Part shown: positions 20,006 through 29,835 of the stretch, piece after piece
How positions within the stretch are numbered: position 1 is the first letter of the stretch
Layout: each line of letters opens with the position of its first letter
Origin: Vibrio owensii CAIM 1854 = LMG 25443
GTDB taxonomy: Bacteria; Pseudomonadota; Gammaproteobacteria; Enterobacterales; Vibrionaceae
Length of the DNA stretch: 64,000 bases
Direction: 5' to 3'
Assembly (NCBI RefSeq): GCF_000817815.1
Contig: NZ_JPRD01000011.1
Coordinates: 285,014 to 349,013, forward strand
Position numbers and translations under genes: made by a program
The notes under the pieces: model-generated
What the model was told of the DNA's origin: nothing
The model's database searches: none
The model's input: the letters and a program-made list of their open reading frames with translations, nothing else

Positions 20006-21037
20006 CTACAGTCCTCGCTCCTTAACCCACTCACGCACTTTGATGCCAGGCTCAATCACGTTGACGCCAGAGATAATGATTTGGTCACCGTCTTCTAGGC
20101 CGGACGCAATCTGCTGTTTCTCGTTAAGCGTTACCGTCACTTTCTCAACGATGCCTTGGTCATTCACACGCCAAACACACGTTTTATCGTTCTCAGTAAA
20201 CAGTGCTGAATTCGGAATTCTTGTGGCACCTGCATTTTCAGACACCAAATGCACATTACCGGACATACCCGGTAAGATACCGACCCCTTCTGGGCGAGCC
20301 ATCACCATGGTGACTTTGTAACTGCCCGTTTTAGGATCCGCTTCGGTATCAATTTCTTGGAAGGTCAATTCGAAAGAACGCTCTGGGAACGCATCAAACG
20401 TCATTGACGCATGTGCGTTGGCACCTTGCGTAAACTTACTCAACAAGTGATCTGGTAATTGGAATAACACCTTCATCACTTGGTTGGTTTGAATGTTCAT
20501 GACGCCTTCTTTTGCCGCCACGTATTCATGGTTTTCCGCTGGCAGGTAAGAAATAGTGCCATCGTAAGGAGCAACAAGCTTGGTGTATCTCAGGTTTGCT
20601 TTAGCCTGATTCCACTGTGCTTTTGCTGAATTATGATTGGCTTTCGCTGCATCAAAATCTTGCTCAGACACCACTTGCTCTTTACGAAGCTTTTTCGAAC
20701 GTTCGTATTGAACATCCGCTAAGGTGTAATTCGCACGGGCTTGTTTTTCGAGTAGTGAATACTCGTCAGGGTTGAGTACGGCAAGCACATCGCCTTTGTT
20801 AACCATCTGCCCCGCATTGACTTCGATCGACTGAAGCAATCCAGGCACACGGAATGCGAGTACTGCTCGGTCGCCGGCTTCTGTGGTGGCAGGAAAATGT
20901 CGTTCAAACTGAGCATTGCCTACAGAGACCGTGAAGAGTTTGGCGGGCCGAGATTCGGGTTCAGGGACTGGTGGCAGCTCTTTTCCACACCCAGAGAGAA
21001 CCGTCATGACAGCGATTGGAATGAGCGCTTTTCTCAT
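20006..21037 (-). CDS. RND membrane fusion protein (first of two)
   Basis: 343 residues, a lipoprotein with lipobox VLSGC at about residues 13-17. Biotinyl-lipoyl halves (GLLQSIEVNAGQMVNKGDVLAVLN and LRYTKLVAPYDGTISYLPA) flank a short alpha hairpin. It is similar in plan to the next gene, and both probably assemble as a mixed periplasmic ring around one permease. It is the first gene of the operon; no regulator lies next to it. Confidence 0.9.
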   Translation of the reverse strand: MRKALIPIAVMTVLSGCGKELPPVPEPESRPAKLFTVSVGNAQFERHFPATTEAGDRAVLAFRVPGLLQSIEVNAGQMVNKGDVLAVLNPDEYSLLEKQARANYTLADVQYERSKKLRKEQVVSEQDFDAAKANHNSAKAQWNQAKANLRYTKLVAPYDGTISYLPAENHEYVAAKEGVMNIQTNQVMKVLFQLPDHLLSKFTQGANAHASMTFDAFPERSFELTFQEIDTEADPKTGSYKVTMVMARPEGVGILPGMSGNVHLVSENAGATRIPNSALFTENDKTCVWRVNDQGIVEKVTVTLNEKQQIASGLEDGDQIIISGVNVIEPGIKVREWVKERGL

Positions 21038-21142
21038 GTTAATTCATCCATTTAAGATCCATTCCTTTTAAAGTAGATGAATTTATGGTGTTCTTCTAGA
21101 GCATCAGAGCAAAAAATTTCTTTAAAAATAGCAATTTGAGAC

Positions 21143-21171
21143 AAAAATAAAGCAGGCCGAAGCCTGCTTTA
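21143..21171 (-). terminator. Terminator of pspABC
   Basis: AAAGCAGGC and GCCTGCTTT around CGAA, followed on the minus strand by ATTTTTG. Confidence 0.88.
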
Positions 21172-21193
21172 TCAATAAATTAGTAACTAATCA

Positions 21194-21583
21194 CTAGAGC
21201 TTATTAAACTCTCTGTTTACGCGATAAGTGTCAGAAGTGACATACGCTTCCATGTTGCGAATTTTTCCATCGAGACGGTTAAAGTCATTTTCCAGCACGC
21301 TTAACAGCTGATCTGGACTCTGTCCTTTTTGCCACGGTTTGCTCTTCAACGTATGTTCTTCGCGTGACTTAATGTTCTCGGTATAAGTCATTGGTTGCTT
21401 CTCTAGCATGAAGGTCATTGCAATGTAAGCCAACAAGACTAAAAAAGTACCGCCTAGCAAGGCTGCGGAGATCACGACGATACGAATCAACCAAACTTCC
21501 GCGCCAAAGTAGTTTGCGACTCCGGCACACACACCGGAGATTTTGCCGTTTACCGGGTCACGATACAGTTCTCGTCTATTCAT
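21194..21583 (-). CDS. pspC: Phage shock protein C
   Basis: 129 residues. The N-terminal RDPVNGKISGVCAGVANYFG is the PspC-domain signature, followed by a membrane segment (about 32-54) and a charged, coiled tail. PspC sits in the inner membrane and with PspB relieves PspA's inhibition of PspF under envelope stress. It overlaps pspB by 8 bases. Confidence 0.95.
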   Translation of the reverse strand: MNRRELYRDPVNGKISGVCAGVANYFGAEVWLIRIVVISAALLGGTFLVLLAYIAMTFMLEKQPMTYTENIKSREEHTLKSKPWQKGQSPDQLLSVLENDFNRLDGKIRNMEAYVTSDTYRVNREFNKL

Positions 21584-21809
21584 ACTTTCGTCTCCATGTT
21601 GGGGACTCTGAGTCTAGGATACGCTCTAATGTTTCAACTCGAGACTGCATCGCTTCCGCTTTTTCAGACAGTACCTGAAGGCGCTCTAGATCTTGGCTCG
21701 ACAGTGCACTATCTGCTTTGCGTTTGCTGCGATAGTGTAAGAAGAGCCATAGTGGAGCGACAAAGATTAAAAAGACAATCAATGGTCCAGTAATAAAAAA
21801 TGTCGACAT
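21576..21809 (-). CDS. pspB: Phage shock protein B
   Basis: 77 residues: one N-terminal membrane helix (PLIVFLIFVAPLWLFLHY) and an amphipathic, partly coiled-coil cytoplasmic tail, the normal PspB plan. It lies 14 bases after pspA and overlaps pspC. It works with PspC as a stress sensor. Confidence 0.93.
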   Translation of the reverse strand: MSTFFITGPLIVFLIFVAPLWLFLHYRSKRKADSALSSQDLERLQVLSEKAEAMQSRVETLERILDSESPTWRRKYE

Positions 21810-21823
21810 AAATGGCTCCTTTC

Positions 21824-22495
21824 TTATTTATCGTTCGATGACATCTGTTCTTTCAGTTTTGCCAACTCTTTTTCAATTTCGTCTTGTGCTTGTAGCTCAG
21901 CAAACTCTTGGTCTAGCGACTTTGCGTTACCCGTTTTCGCGTATAGGTCCGCTTCCGCTTCCATCTCGTCAATCTTACGAGAGTATTGCTCGAACTTTGC
22001 CATCGCCTCGTTTGTACGGCCTGCATGAAGTTGTTTTTGTACATCACGACGGTTCGATGCCGTTTGGTTACGAATCGCTAGCGCTTGCTGCTTCGCACGA
22101 GTTTCTGTGATTTTTGCTTCTAGCTTACCGATTTCGCCAGTCAGTTTCTCAATGGTTTCTTCGACTAGCGTTTGCTCAGTGTGAAGACCTTTAATCACTT
22201 GCTCCAGCTTTTGCTTTTCAATCAGAGCAGCACGTGCCAAATCTTCACGCTCTTTCACTAGAGCTAGGCTTGCTTTCTGACCCCACTCAGTGATTTGCTC
22301 TTCTAAAGCTTCAACTTTGCGAGCCAACTCTTTTTTGTCTGCAATCGCTTTAGCCGAGTTAGTACGCACTTCTACAAGCGTGTCTTCCATTTCTTGGATG
22401 ATAAGACGGATCATTTTTTCAGGATCTTCCGCCTTGTCTAGCAATGCACTGATGTTTGAGTTAACGATGTCTGCAAAACGAGAAAAAATACCCAT
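21824..22495 (-). CDS. pspA: Phage shock protein A
   Basis: 223 residues, almost entirely coiled coil. It begins [30 protein letters not shown], which includes the amphipathic membrane-binding helix of PspA/Vipp1 proteins and the conserved PEKMIR. It binds PspF in unstressed cells and forms membrane-protecting oligomers (ESCRT-III-like) under stress. GAGTTCC lies before the ATG. Transcription should come from the sigma-54 promoter at 22568-22583. Confidence 0.95.
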   Translation of the reverse strand: MGIFSRFADIVNSNISALLDKAEDPEKMIRLIIQEMEDTLVEVRTNSAKAIADKKELARKVEALEEQITEWGQKASLALVKEREDLARAALIEKQKLEQVIKGLHTEQTLVEETIEKLTGEIGKLEAKITETRAKQQALAIRNQTASNRRDVQKQLHAGRTNEAMAKFEQYSRKIDEMEAEADLYAKTGNAKSLDQEFAELQAQDEIEKELAKLKEQMSSNDK

Positions 22496-22567
22496 AACGG
22501 AACTCCTCTTTTTTCCTATTTAAACTCGACAAGGTGGTGATTCACCTTGTGTCTCCCTTTAGATATA

Positions 22568-22583
22568 ACAAGTAGCGTGCCAA
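22568..22583 (-). promoter_or_regulatory. Sigma-54 promoter of pspABC
   Basis: On the minus strand TTGGCACGCTACTTGT has the -24 GG and a TTGT -12 element, the same -12 variant remembered for E. coli pspA, about 70 bases before the pspA start. Confidence 0.8.
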
Positions 22584-22654
22584 CTTTTATTTTCTATAAT
22601 AAACAGTACTTTACGCATTTTGTTGTCGTTACACTCCGTTATGCTATGATGGTT

Positions 22655-22690
22655 TTTACCAACTGTTGGTAAATTTCACCAACTCCAATA
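22655..22690. promoter_or_regulatory. Candidate PspF enhancer palindrome
   Basis: TTTACCAAC and GTTGGTAAA around a single T form a perfect 19-base palindrome, followed by a further half-site (CACCAAC). It lies about 100-130 bases upstream of the expected pspA start and between pspA and pspF, the position of the PspF upstream activating sequences in E. coli. Confidence 0.6.
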
Positions 22691-22728
22691 CTGTAAATCG
22701 TGGCTAGATAGAAAATAAGAAGGATTTT

Positions 22729-23739
22729 ATGAAGCAGAACCTCATTGGTGAATCGCCCGCTTTTCTCGCCGTACTAGATAAAGTATCACAACTGGCGCCG
22801 ATTGAACGTCCTGTTCTCATCATTGGAGAACGAGGTACAGGTAAAGAACTCATCGCGCAACGTTTACACTATTTATCAAAGCGTTGGGATAAGCCACTGC
22901 TTTCTCTAAACTGTGCGACATTAAGCGAAGGTCTGATTGATTCAGAACTGTTTGGCCACGAATCCGGCTCATTTACAGGATCTAAAGGTAAGCACAAAGG
23001 CCGCTTCGAACGCGCAGAAGGTGGCACCTTATTTCTCGATGAATTGGCAACCGCTCCTCTTCTTGTTCAAGAAAAACTTCTTCGCGTGATTGAATATGGT
23101 GAGTACGAACGTGTTGGCGGACATACCGCACTGACTGCTGATGTTCGCTTAGTTTGTGCAACCAATGCCGATTTACCAAAACTGGCGGAACAAGGCGATT
23201 TCCGCGCAGATTTACTGGACCGTTTGGCGTTTGACGTCATCATGCTTCCACCACTGAGAGAGCGAAAAGAAGACATTCTTTCCCTTGCCGAGCATTACGC
23301 GATCAAGATGTGCCGTGAATTGCAGTTGGAATACTTTGTTGGCTTTACGGAAGAGGCACAACAATCACTTTTGGATTACGCATGGCCGGGCAACGTACGT
23401 GAGTTAAAGAACGTGATTGAGCGTGCGATTTATCGTCATGGTTTGAACTCTAATCCGATCGAATATCTTATCTTTAACCCATTTGAAGCGGGTTGGGATA
23501 ACGCGTTAGGCCATACAGCAAATCAAGAAGAATCAGAACCTGCAGAAACGGCGCCGAGAGCTGAGATTCGCTTCCCTCTGGATTACAAACAGTGGCAAGA
23601 AGACCAAGATATCGAACTGCTTAACCGCGCTTTAGAAGAAGCGAAGTTTAATCAACGCCAAGCGGCAGAGCTATTAGGGCTAAGTTACCACCAGCTCAGA
23701 GGCATGGTCAGAAAATATGGCTTAGTTGGTCAAGGATAA
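22729..23739 (+). CDS. pspF: PspF, sigma-54 activator of the phage shock operon
   Basis: 336 residues: an AAA+ domain with no receiver domain, as normal for PspF, and a C-terminal Fis-type helix-turn-helix (FNQRQAAELLGLSYHQLRGMVRKYG). Walker A is GERGTGKE and Walker B region TLFLDELATAPLL. The sigma-54 contact loop reads GSFTGS where nearly all family members have GAFTGA. It is divergent from pspABC and probably represses its own promoter through the shared enhancer. The sap operon follows as in enterobacteria. AGAAGGA precedes the ATG. Confidence 0.93.
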   Translation: MKQNLIGESPAFLAVLDKVSQLAPIERPVLIIGERGTGKELIAQRLHYLSKRWDKPLLSLNCATLSEGLIDSELFGHESGSFTGSKGKHKGRFERAEGGTLFLDELATAPLLVQEKLLRVIEYGEYERVGGHTALTADVRLVCATNADLPKLAEQGDFRADLLDRLAFDVIMLPPLRERKEDILSLAEHYAIKMCRELQLEYFVGFTEEAQQSLLDYAWPGNVRELKNVIERAIYRHGLNSNPIEYLIFNPFEAGWDNALGHTANQEESEPAETAPRAEIRFPLDYKQWQEDQDIELLNRALEEAKFNQRQAAELLGLSYHQLRGMVRKYGLVGQG

Positions 23740-24018
23740 ATAGCACCTGCCCTCTCACTCTAGCGTTGTCTCACTATACTAAGGAAAACAAGCCGTTTCC
23801 TAACCAGCGGCAAATCACACACATAGTGAGCAATTTGAGAGGCAAATAAGATCGCCAACCAGAAATGATACGGTAATTTGATCTAACACCTCGCTACACA
23901 ACGATTTTATGTTTGGAGCGAGTTGGCAAAGGTGATAAATTAGCGGGATCATTTTCGCTTGTCATCTCTGATGCAAAAAGCAGAAGGAACAAGCAAAGTC
24001 CAATGACCATTTCATATT

Positions 24019-25638
24019 ATGAAAGCTTTTATAAGACTATCGCTGAGCCTTATTGGTATTAGCTTACTCACCGCATGTGGTGACGAAATCGATCACAATG
24101 ATATTCGAGAGAATGGCTTTGTGTTTTGTGGGCAAGGTAAGCCAACCACATTTAACCCTCAGCTCATTGACAGCGGCATCACAGCCGAAGCATTAAGTCC
24201 TCAGCTGTACGACACGCTGCTCACTCTCGATCCTAAATCTCACCAACCCGTCGCAAACCTTGCGGAAAGTTGGTCGGTTAACGACGAAGGCACGGAATAC
24301 ACGTTTAGCTTAAAACAAGGCGTCGCGTTTCAAAACACCGCTTGGTTCACACCGACTCGTCCGTTTAACGCCCAAGATGTGGTATTCAGCTTTAAGCGAA
24401 TCATTGATGTAGACCATCCGTTTCATGACGTCGGTGGTGGTTTTTATCCATGGTTTGCAGGTTTGGATTTCCAAAACCTCGTAAAAGATGTGATTGCTCT
24501 GGATGACCACACGGTTAAGTTCGTACTTTCTCAGCCTAACTTTGCTTTTTTAGCAAATATTGCCACTAGCCATGCTGTTTTGCTTTCTGCTGAATACGGG
24601 CAGCAATTAGCAGAGAAGGATGAAAAAGCACAAATCGATATATTGCCTATTGGTACTGGTCCTTACCAACTAAAAGAGTATCAAGTAAACGATTTGATTC
24701 GCTTGGAACGTCATCCAAAATACTGGAAGTCACCGGCGAAGATGGAACAAGTGGTATTCGACATTTCTCACCGCGGTACTGGCACTCTGGCCAAGCTATT
24801 GAGAAACGAATGTGATGTTTTGGCGTCACCGATTTCTAGCCAGATCCCAATCATTCAAGAAACGGAAAACCTTGAGTTAACCGCAACGCCTGCTAACAAC
24901 GTTTCTTTTATTGCGATTAACACTGGTCACCCTGCGCTTCGCGACCCTCGTGTTCGACAAGCACTTAACCTTGCGATCAATCGTCAGAACATTCTTGATT
25001 CGGTTTATTACGGAACAGGTACTCAAGCCTATACCCTACTTCCTCCAAATTCTTGGGCTTACCAAAAAGACAGCGTAAAAATCCGTTACGACCGTAACTA
25101 CGCCCTAGCCCTATTGCGAGAAGCAGGTTACGAAAAAGGGCTTCAGTTAACAATGTGGGTACCTTTAGAGCCACGCGCATTCAACCCAAGTCCACGCAAA
25201 ACCGCTGAGCTGATTCAAGCTAACTTTGCGGATATTGGCGTTGATTTACGACTTCTGACCGATGACCGTTTTGAGCGCACTCAGTTAGAAACCATCAATG
25301 ATGTCGATTTACTGCTAACGGGTTGGATTGGTGATACAGGCGATCCGGATAACTTTTTCCGTCCACTGCTTTCTTGTGAATCTGAGCGCGTTGGTTTGAA
25401 CGTTTCAATGTGGTGTAACGACGACTTCGACTTCTTGTTGGATCTCGCGTTAGAAACAGAGCAACAACGTTACCGTTTGAACTTATACCGCCAAGCTCAA
25501 AACATATTGAACGAAGAGTTTCCGGTGATTCCGCTAGCTCATGGTGTTCAATTCCGTGTTCACGATAAATCGCTGAAAGGCTTTAAGTCGAGCCCTTTCA
25601 ATGCACAACCTTTTGATAGAGTTGAGAGAATTCATTAA
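24019..25638 (+). CDS. sapA: SapA, peptide ABC transporter substrate-binding protein
   Basis: 539 residues, family 5 solute-binding protein (OppA/DppA type). The N-terminus is a lipoprotein signal (SLLTACGDE), unlike the soluble SapA of enterobacteria. Typical segments are LYDTLLTLDP, LAESWSVNDEGTEYTFSLKQGVAF and the RVRQALNLAINR region. In enterobacteria Sap proteins are linked to resistance to antimicrobial peptides and to putrescine export. The stop overlaps the sapB start by one base. Confidence 0.88.
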   Translation: MKAFIRLSLSLIGISLLTACGDEIDHNDIRENGFVFCGQGKPTTFNPQLIDSGITAEALSPQLYDTLLTLDPKSHQPVANLAESWSVNDEGTEYTFSLKQGVAFQNTAWFTPTRPFNAQDVVFSFKRIIDVDHPFHDVGGGFYPWFAGLDFQNLVKDVIALDDHTVKFVLSQPNFAFLANIATSHAVLLSAEYGQQLAEKDEKAQIDILPIGTGPYQLKEYQVNDLIRLERHPKYWKSPAKMEQVVFDISHRGTGTLAKLLRNECDVLASPISSQIPIIQETENLELTATPANNVSFIAINTGHPALRDPRVRQALNLAINRQNILDSVYYGTGTQAYTLLPPNSWAYQKDSVKIRYDRNYALALLREAGYEKGLQLTMWVPLEPRAFNPSPRKTAELIQANFADIGVDLRLLTDDRFERTQLETINDVDLLLTGWIGDTGDPDNFFRPLLSCESERVGLNVSMWCNDDFDFLLDLALETEQQRYRLNLYRQAQNILNEEFPVIPLAHGVQFRVHDKSLKGFKSSPFNAQPFDRVERIH

Positions 25639-26600
25639 TGTTTTGGTACGCCGTAAGACGTCTTAATCTGTTTGTCATCACTTTGATGATTCTCACGTTA
25701 GTGGGCTTTTCACTCCTGCGTTTGGATCCCACTTCCCACTGGGCAAACGTTGAGTTTTGGTCGGGTTGGCAAAGTTATTTAGTCGAGTTGTCTCAGCTTA
25801 ACTTCGGCATCAGTAAAAATGGCAATCCAATTTACGAAGAGCTCGCTGTCGTTTTCCCTGCGACGTTAGAGCTGTGTTTCTTTGCATTCATAGTGTCGCT
25901 ACTTATCGGTATCCCACTTGGTACCATTGCAGGTATGAAGCAAGGTAAATGGCTCGATACTAGTATCTCGTTTGTGTCAATGTCGGGTTATTCTGCGCCA
26001 ATCTTCTGGGTTGCTCTAATGCTGATTATGGTGTTTTCGCTTCAGTATCACGTGTTCCCAGTTGCAGGACGCTATGACCTACTTTATGAAATCGACCACG
26101 TCACAGGATTCGCCATCATTGATGCTTTCATGGCAAAAGGTGAATACCGAGCACACGCGCTACAAAGTGTTATTGAGCATATGATTTTACCATGTTTGGT
26201 ATTGGCATTAACGCCAACCACTCAGGTCATTGGCTTAATGCGAGCATCAGTTGCAGAGGTGATGAGTCAAAACTACATCCGTGCCGCGCGAATCAAAGGT
26301 TTGTCGAACCGCGAGATCGTGACTCAACACGTACTTCGTAATGCGATTCCACCCATCATTCCAAAGGTTGGGGTTCAACTTTCGAGCATGATTACTCTCG
26401 CGATCATCACTGAATCCATCTTCAACTGGCCTGGCATTGGCCGCTGGTTGTTAGACGCCCTTTCCAATCAAGATTATGCTTCGATTCAAGCGGGTGTAAT
26501 GGTTCTAGCAACTCTTGTTTTAACTGCCAACATCCTTTCGGATCTGATTGGTGCCATGATTAACCCTCTGGTGAGAAAGGAATGGTATGCTAACAAATAA
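25638..26600 (+). CDS. sapB: SapB, ABC transporter permease
   Basis: 320 residues, binding-protein-dependent permease of the DppB type with about six membrane segments. The EAA loop (around YIRAARIKGLSNREIVTQHVLRNAIPP) contacts the ATPase subunits. It overlaps sapA by 1 base and sapC by 14 bases. Confidence 0.9.
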   Translation: MFWYAVRRLNLFVITLMILTLVGFSLLRLDPTSHWANVEFWSGWQSYLVELSQLNFGISKNGNPIYEELAVVFPATLELCFFAFIVSLLIGIPLGTIAGMKQGKWLDTSISFVSMSGYSAPIFWVALMLIMVFSLQYHVFPVAGRYDLLYEIDHVTGFAIIDAFMAKGEYRAHALQSVIEHMILPCLVLALTPTTQVIGLMRASVAEVMSQNYIRAARIKGLSNREIVTQHVLRNAIPPIIPKVGVQLSSMITLAIITESIFNWPGIGRWLLDALSNQDYASIQAGVMVLATLVLTANILSDLIGAMINPLVRKEWYANK

Positions 26601-27474
26601 CGTTTATCAGGAAGAACGCATTCCGACTCAGTTCGAACGTTTCTGGCGCAGCTACCGTGCGAACAGCTTGGCAATGTTCGGCTTGTGGTGTTTGGCTTTC
26701 GTTGTACTGATTACCATCTTTGCTCCACTGCTAGCACCCTACGATCCGCAAGCGCAATCGGGTGAATTACTGGTTCCGCCATCATGGGCACCGGCAGGCA
26801 CTGTTGATTACTTTTTAGGAACCGATGACTTAGGTCGTGACATTCTTTCACGCCTTATCATGGGCTCTCAGTTGACGTTTGGCGCAGCGGTTGCAATCAC
26901 AGCAATTGCAGCTCTTATCGGTTGCTTTATTGGCGTGTTAGCGGGTATGACCAAAGGCCTTTTGTCTAGCACACTGAACCACCTTCTCGACACCGTCATG
27001 TCAATTCCATCACTGCTGCTTGCCATCATTTTTGTGGCTTTCTTGGGCTTTGGGGAATTCAATATTCTATTGGCGATATGTTTGGCTTTGATTCCGCGCT
27101 TTATTCGCTCGGTTTATATTGCCGTGCATACCGAAGTTGAGAAAGATTACATCATGGCTGCCCGTTTGGACGGTGCTAACGACTTCTACTTGCTTTGGAA
27201 CTCGATTCTACCGAACGTGTTGACAGTCATCGCGGCAGAAATCACCCTAGCACTTTCTGTTGCGATCCTTGATATCACCGCACTGGGTTTCCTTGGTTTA
27301 GGTGCTCAAGCGCCAAGTACGGAATGGGGTGCAATTCTTGGTGACTCTGTTGAACTGATTTACATCGCACCTTGGACGGTGACACTACCCGGTCTCACCA
27401 TTATGTTTACTGTTGTTGTTCTAAACTTAGTGGGTGAAGGTGTACGCCAAGCGCTCAATGCGGGGATCGAATAA
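26587..27474 (+). CDS. sapC: SapC, ABC transporter permease
   Basis: 295 residues, DppC-type permease. The N-terminal cytoplasmic [16 protein letters not shown] precedes the first helix; the segment [14 protein letters not shown] is typical of this group, and the EAA loop is [23 protein letters not shown]. It overlaps both neighbours (TAATG junction with sapD). Confidence 0.92.
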   Translation: MLTNNVYQEERIPTQFERFWRSYRANSLAMFGLWCLAFVVLITIFAPLLAPYDPQAQSGELLVPPSWAPAGTVDYFLGTDDLGRDILSRLIMGSQLTFGAAVAITAIAALIGCFIGVLAGMTKGLLSSTLNHLLDTVMSIPSLLLAIIFVAFLGFGEFNILLAICLALIPRFIRSVYIAVHTEVEKDYIMAARLDGANDFYLLWNSILPNVLTVIAAEITLALSVAILDITALGFLGLGAQAPSTEWGAILGDSVELIYIAPWTVTLPGLTIMFTVVVLNLVGEGVRQALNAGIE

Positions 27475-28469
27475 TGCCGTTATTAGATATTCGACATTTA
27501 ACCATTGAAATTGAAACACCATCGGGCCTTGTGAAAGCCGTAGACCGCATGAGCATTACCCTAAATGAAGGGGAAATACGCGGTCTAGTGGGCGAATCAG
27601 GTTCGGGTAAAAGTCTCGTCGCCAAAGCGATTGTTGGGGTTTGTAAAGACAACTGGAAAGTCACCGCGGACCGAATGCGACTTGGCAATATTGACCTGCT
27701 TCAATTGACGCCGAAAGAGCGCCGACGAGTGATTGCGAGTGACATCGCGATGATCTTCCAAGAGCCTTCAACTTGTTTGGATCCTTCTGAAGAAGTAGGA
27801 CGTCAGTTGATCGAATCGATCCCTTCTCGCTCTTTCGAAGGCAAATGGTGGGAGCGATTCAAGTGGCGTAAGAAGCAGGCGATTGCCCTACTCCACAAAG
27901 TCGGTATCAAAGATCACAAACGTTTGATGGGAAGTTACCCATACGAACTGACGGACGGTGAATGTCAAAAAGTCATGATCGCAATGGCGATTGCAACCAA
28001 GCCGAAAATCTTGATTGCCGACGAGCCAACCAACGACCTTGACCCTATTACTCAGTCACAAATTTTGCGTTTGTTGAGCCGAATGAATCAGCTTAACAAC
28101 ACCACGATTGTGTTGATTGGGCACGACTTGACCACGATTACTCAGTGGGCGAATCGTATTACAGTAATGTACTGCGGCCAGTCGGTAGAATCCGCCGATA
28201 CAGAAAAACTGATTGCGGCTCCTAAACACCCGTATACCGCAGCCCTGCTCAAAGCGATGCCAGACTTTAATGACTGGATCCCTCATAAACAGAAACTGCA
28301 ATCGCTGCCGGGTTCCATCCCTCCTTTGCAGCACTTACCAATTGGTTGCCGCTTGGGGCCTCGTTGTCCTTATGCACAAAGACAATGTGTGGAGATTCCA
28401 CACACTAAGCGTATTAAGAATCACAAATTTAGCTGTCACTTCCCATTGAACACGGAGAAACATTCATGA
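27474..28469 (+). CDS. sapD: SapD, ABC transporter ATP-binding protein
   Basis: 331 residues. Walker A is GESGSGKS, Walker [13 protein letters not shown], and the signature motif reads LTDGE instead of LSGGQ, as often seen in SapD. The C-terminal oligopeptide-transporter extension has the Cys-rich [14 protein letters not shown] segment that in the Dpp/Opp group binds an iron-sulfur cluster. It overlaps sapC by one base and sapF by four. Confidence 0.92.
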   Translation: MPLLDIRHLTIEIETPSGLVKAVDRMSITLNEGEIRGLVGESGSGKSLVAKAIVGVCKDNWKVTADRMRLGNIDLLQLTPKERRRVIASDIAMIFQEPSTCLDPSEEVGRQLIESIPSRSFEGKWWERFKWRKKQAIALLHKVGIKDHKRLMGSYPYELTDGECQKVMIAMAIATKPKILIADEPTNDLDPITQSQILRLLSRMNQLNNTTIVLIGHDLTTITQWANRITVMYCGQSVESADTEKLIAAPKHPYTAALLKAMPDFNDWIPHKQKLQSLPGSIPPLQHLPIGCRLGPRCPYAQRQCVEIPHTKRIKNHKFSCHFPLNTEKHS

Positions 28470-29248
28470 GTGCGTTGCTTGAAGTCGATAACCTATCGAA
28501 ACAGTTTGTCACGCGCTCAGGTCTGTTCAAACGCACAGTCAAGGAAGCGGTAAAACCGGTTAGCTTTACTCTAGAGCCGGGCCAAACCATTGGCTTTATC
28601 GGTCAAAACGGTTCAGGTAAATCAACCTTAGCACGTATGCTTGCTGGTGTAGTTGAGCCAAGCTCTGGCGAGATTCGCGTGAATGGTGAACGTCTAGAGC
28701 ACAAAGATTATTCGACGCGCTGTAAGCTGATTCGTATGATTTTCCAAGATCCAAACACCTCTTTGAATCCACGAATTCAGATCGGGCGTATTTTGGAAGG
28801 CCCACTTAAACGAAACACCAACATGCCGCCGGATGCACGAATGAAGCGTGTGAAGGATACGTTGCTACGCGTAGGTTTGTTACCGGAGCATGCTTACTTC
28901 TATCCTCAGATGCTGGCAGCGGGTCAAAAGCAGCGTGTGTGTCTTGCTCGTGCTTTGATTCTTCAACCGTCTATCATCGTCGCTGATGAGGCACTAAACG
29001 GTCTCGACATGGCAATGCGCTCTCAGATCATTAACCTGTTCTTGGAGCTACAAGAAGAGATGGGATTGTCGTTTGTTTACGTGTCTCAACATATCGGCAT
29101 TGTAAAACACATTACGGACAAAGTGATGGTGATGCATGAGGGCGAAGTGGTGGAATTTGGTGAGACAAACCAAGTGCTGACCAACCCAGAGCATGCGATT
29201 ACTCAACGATTGGTAGAGAGCCACTTCTACAAAGCGCCAAACCACTAG
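28466..29248 (+). CDS. sapF: SapF, ABC transporter ATP-binding protein
   Basis: 260 residues. Walker A is GQNGSGKST, the signature is LAAGQKQR and Walker [13 protein letters not shown], where the usual DEP is DEA. It pairs with SapD below the SapBC channel. It is the last gene of the operon. Confidence 0.92.
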   Translation: MSALLEVDNLSKQFVTRSGLFKRTVKEAVKPVSFTLEPGQTIGFIGQNGSGKSTLARMLAGVVEPSSGEIRVNGERLEHKDYSTRCKLIRMIFQDPNTSLNPRIQIGRILEGPLKRNTNMPPDARMKRVKDTLLRVGLLPEHAYFYPQMLAAGQKQRVCLARALILQPSIIVADEALNGLDMAMRSQIINLFLELQEEMGLSFVYVSQHIGIVKHITDKVMVMHEGEVVEFGETNQVLTNPEHAITQRLVESHFYKAPNH

Positions 29249-29312
29249 AAACTGAGCGAGTAGTAAGTTTCTAGTATTCGCTTTCTCAAAAAACCTTTCT
29301 CTAAAAACAATA

Positions 29313-29338
29313 AAGCCTGCATCAACGCAGGCTTTTTT
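29313..29338 (+). terminator. Terminator of sapABCDF
   Basis: AAGCCTGC and GCAGGCTT around ATCAAC, followed by a T-run. Confidence 0.92.
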
Positions 29339-29371
29339 ATTCTCTGAATTCTAGAGCACGCTTTGTAGCGA

Positions 29372-29761
29372 CTAGCGACGGCTCTCTTGTTTACGAAGCT
29401 CGAAATCAAACTCGTCAGGGAATAGAACTACGCCTTCTTCGTTCTGATTTGGGAAAACCACAACAGACAACTCATCGTCCTCTAGGCCTGATGTCCAACG
29501 GCTGTGCCATTTGTTCAAAGAGATAGCTTCTGGTTCACACTCTTCCCAGTCACCTGTCGCCCACTGCTGTGCAAACTCTTCGTTTGGCCACACAGGCACA
29601 CAATCGTCATCTTCTGTATTTAGCATCACGCAGCCGTGTTCATCTTTTAGAATCCACACTTTGCGGTTTGCTACGATTTCCTTCACACAGTATTTCAAAC
29701 GCTGTTCTTCATTGTAGCGATTGATGGTGTCCATTTGCTCTTGGGTTAATGCTTCAGACAT
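29372..29761 (-). CDS. DUF2750-like protein
   Basis: 129 residues, strongly acidic. The plan (NRKVWILKDEHG then VWPNEEFAQQWATGDWEECEPEAISLNKWHSRWTSGLEDD) fits the DUF2750 family of small cytoplasmic proteins with no known function. It is single, placed after the pyrophosphatase gene on the same strand but separated from it by a terminator. Confidence 0.75.
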   Translation of the reverse strand: MSEALTQEQMDTINRYNEEQRLKYCVKEIVANRKVWILKDEHGCVMLNTEDDDCVPVWPNEEFAQQWATGDWEECEPEAISLNKWHSRWTSGLEDDELSVVVFPNQNEEGVVLFPDEFDFELRKQESRR

Positions 29762-29781
29762 GTTTGTCTCCTATTCCCATA

Positions 29782-29810
29782 GAAAAATGCCCACCTATTG
29801 GCGGGCATTT
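29782..29810 (-). terminator. Terminator of ppaC
   Basis: AATGCCCGCC and GGTGGGCATT stem (G-T pair) with a TTTTT run on the minus strand. Confidence 0.85.
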
Positions 29811-29835
29811 AAAGTATACGTTGGTAATAATGAAA

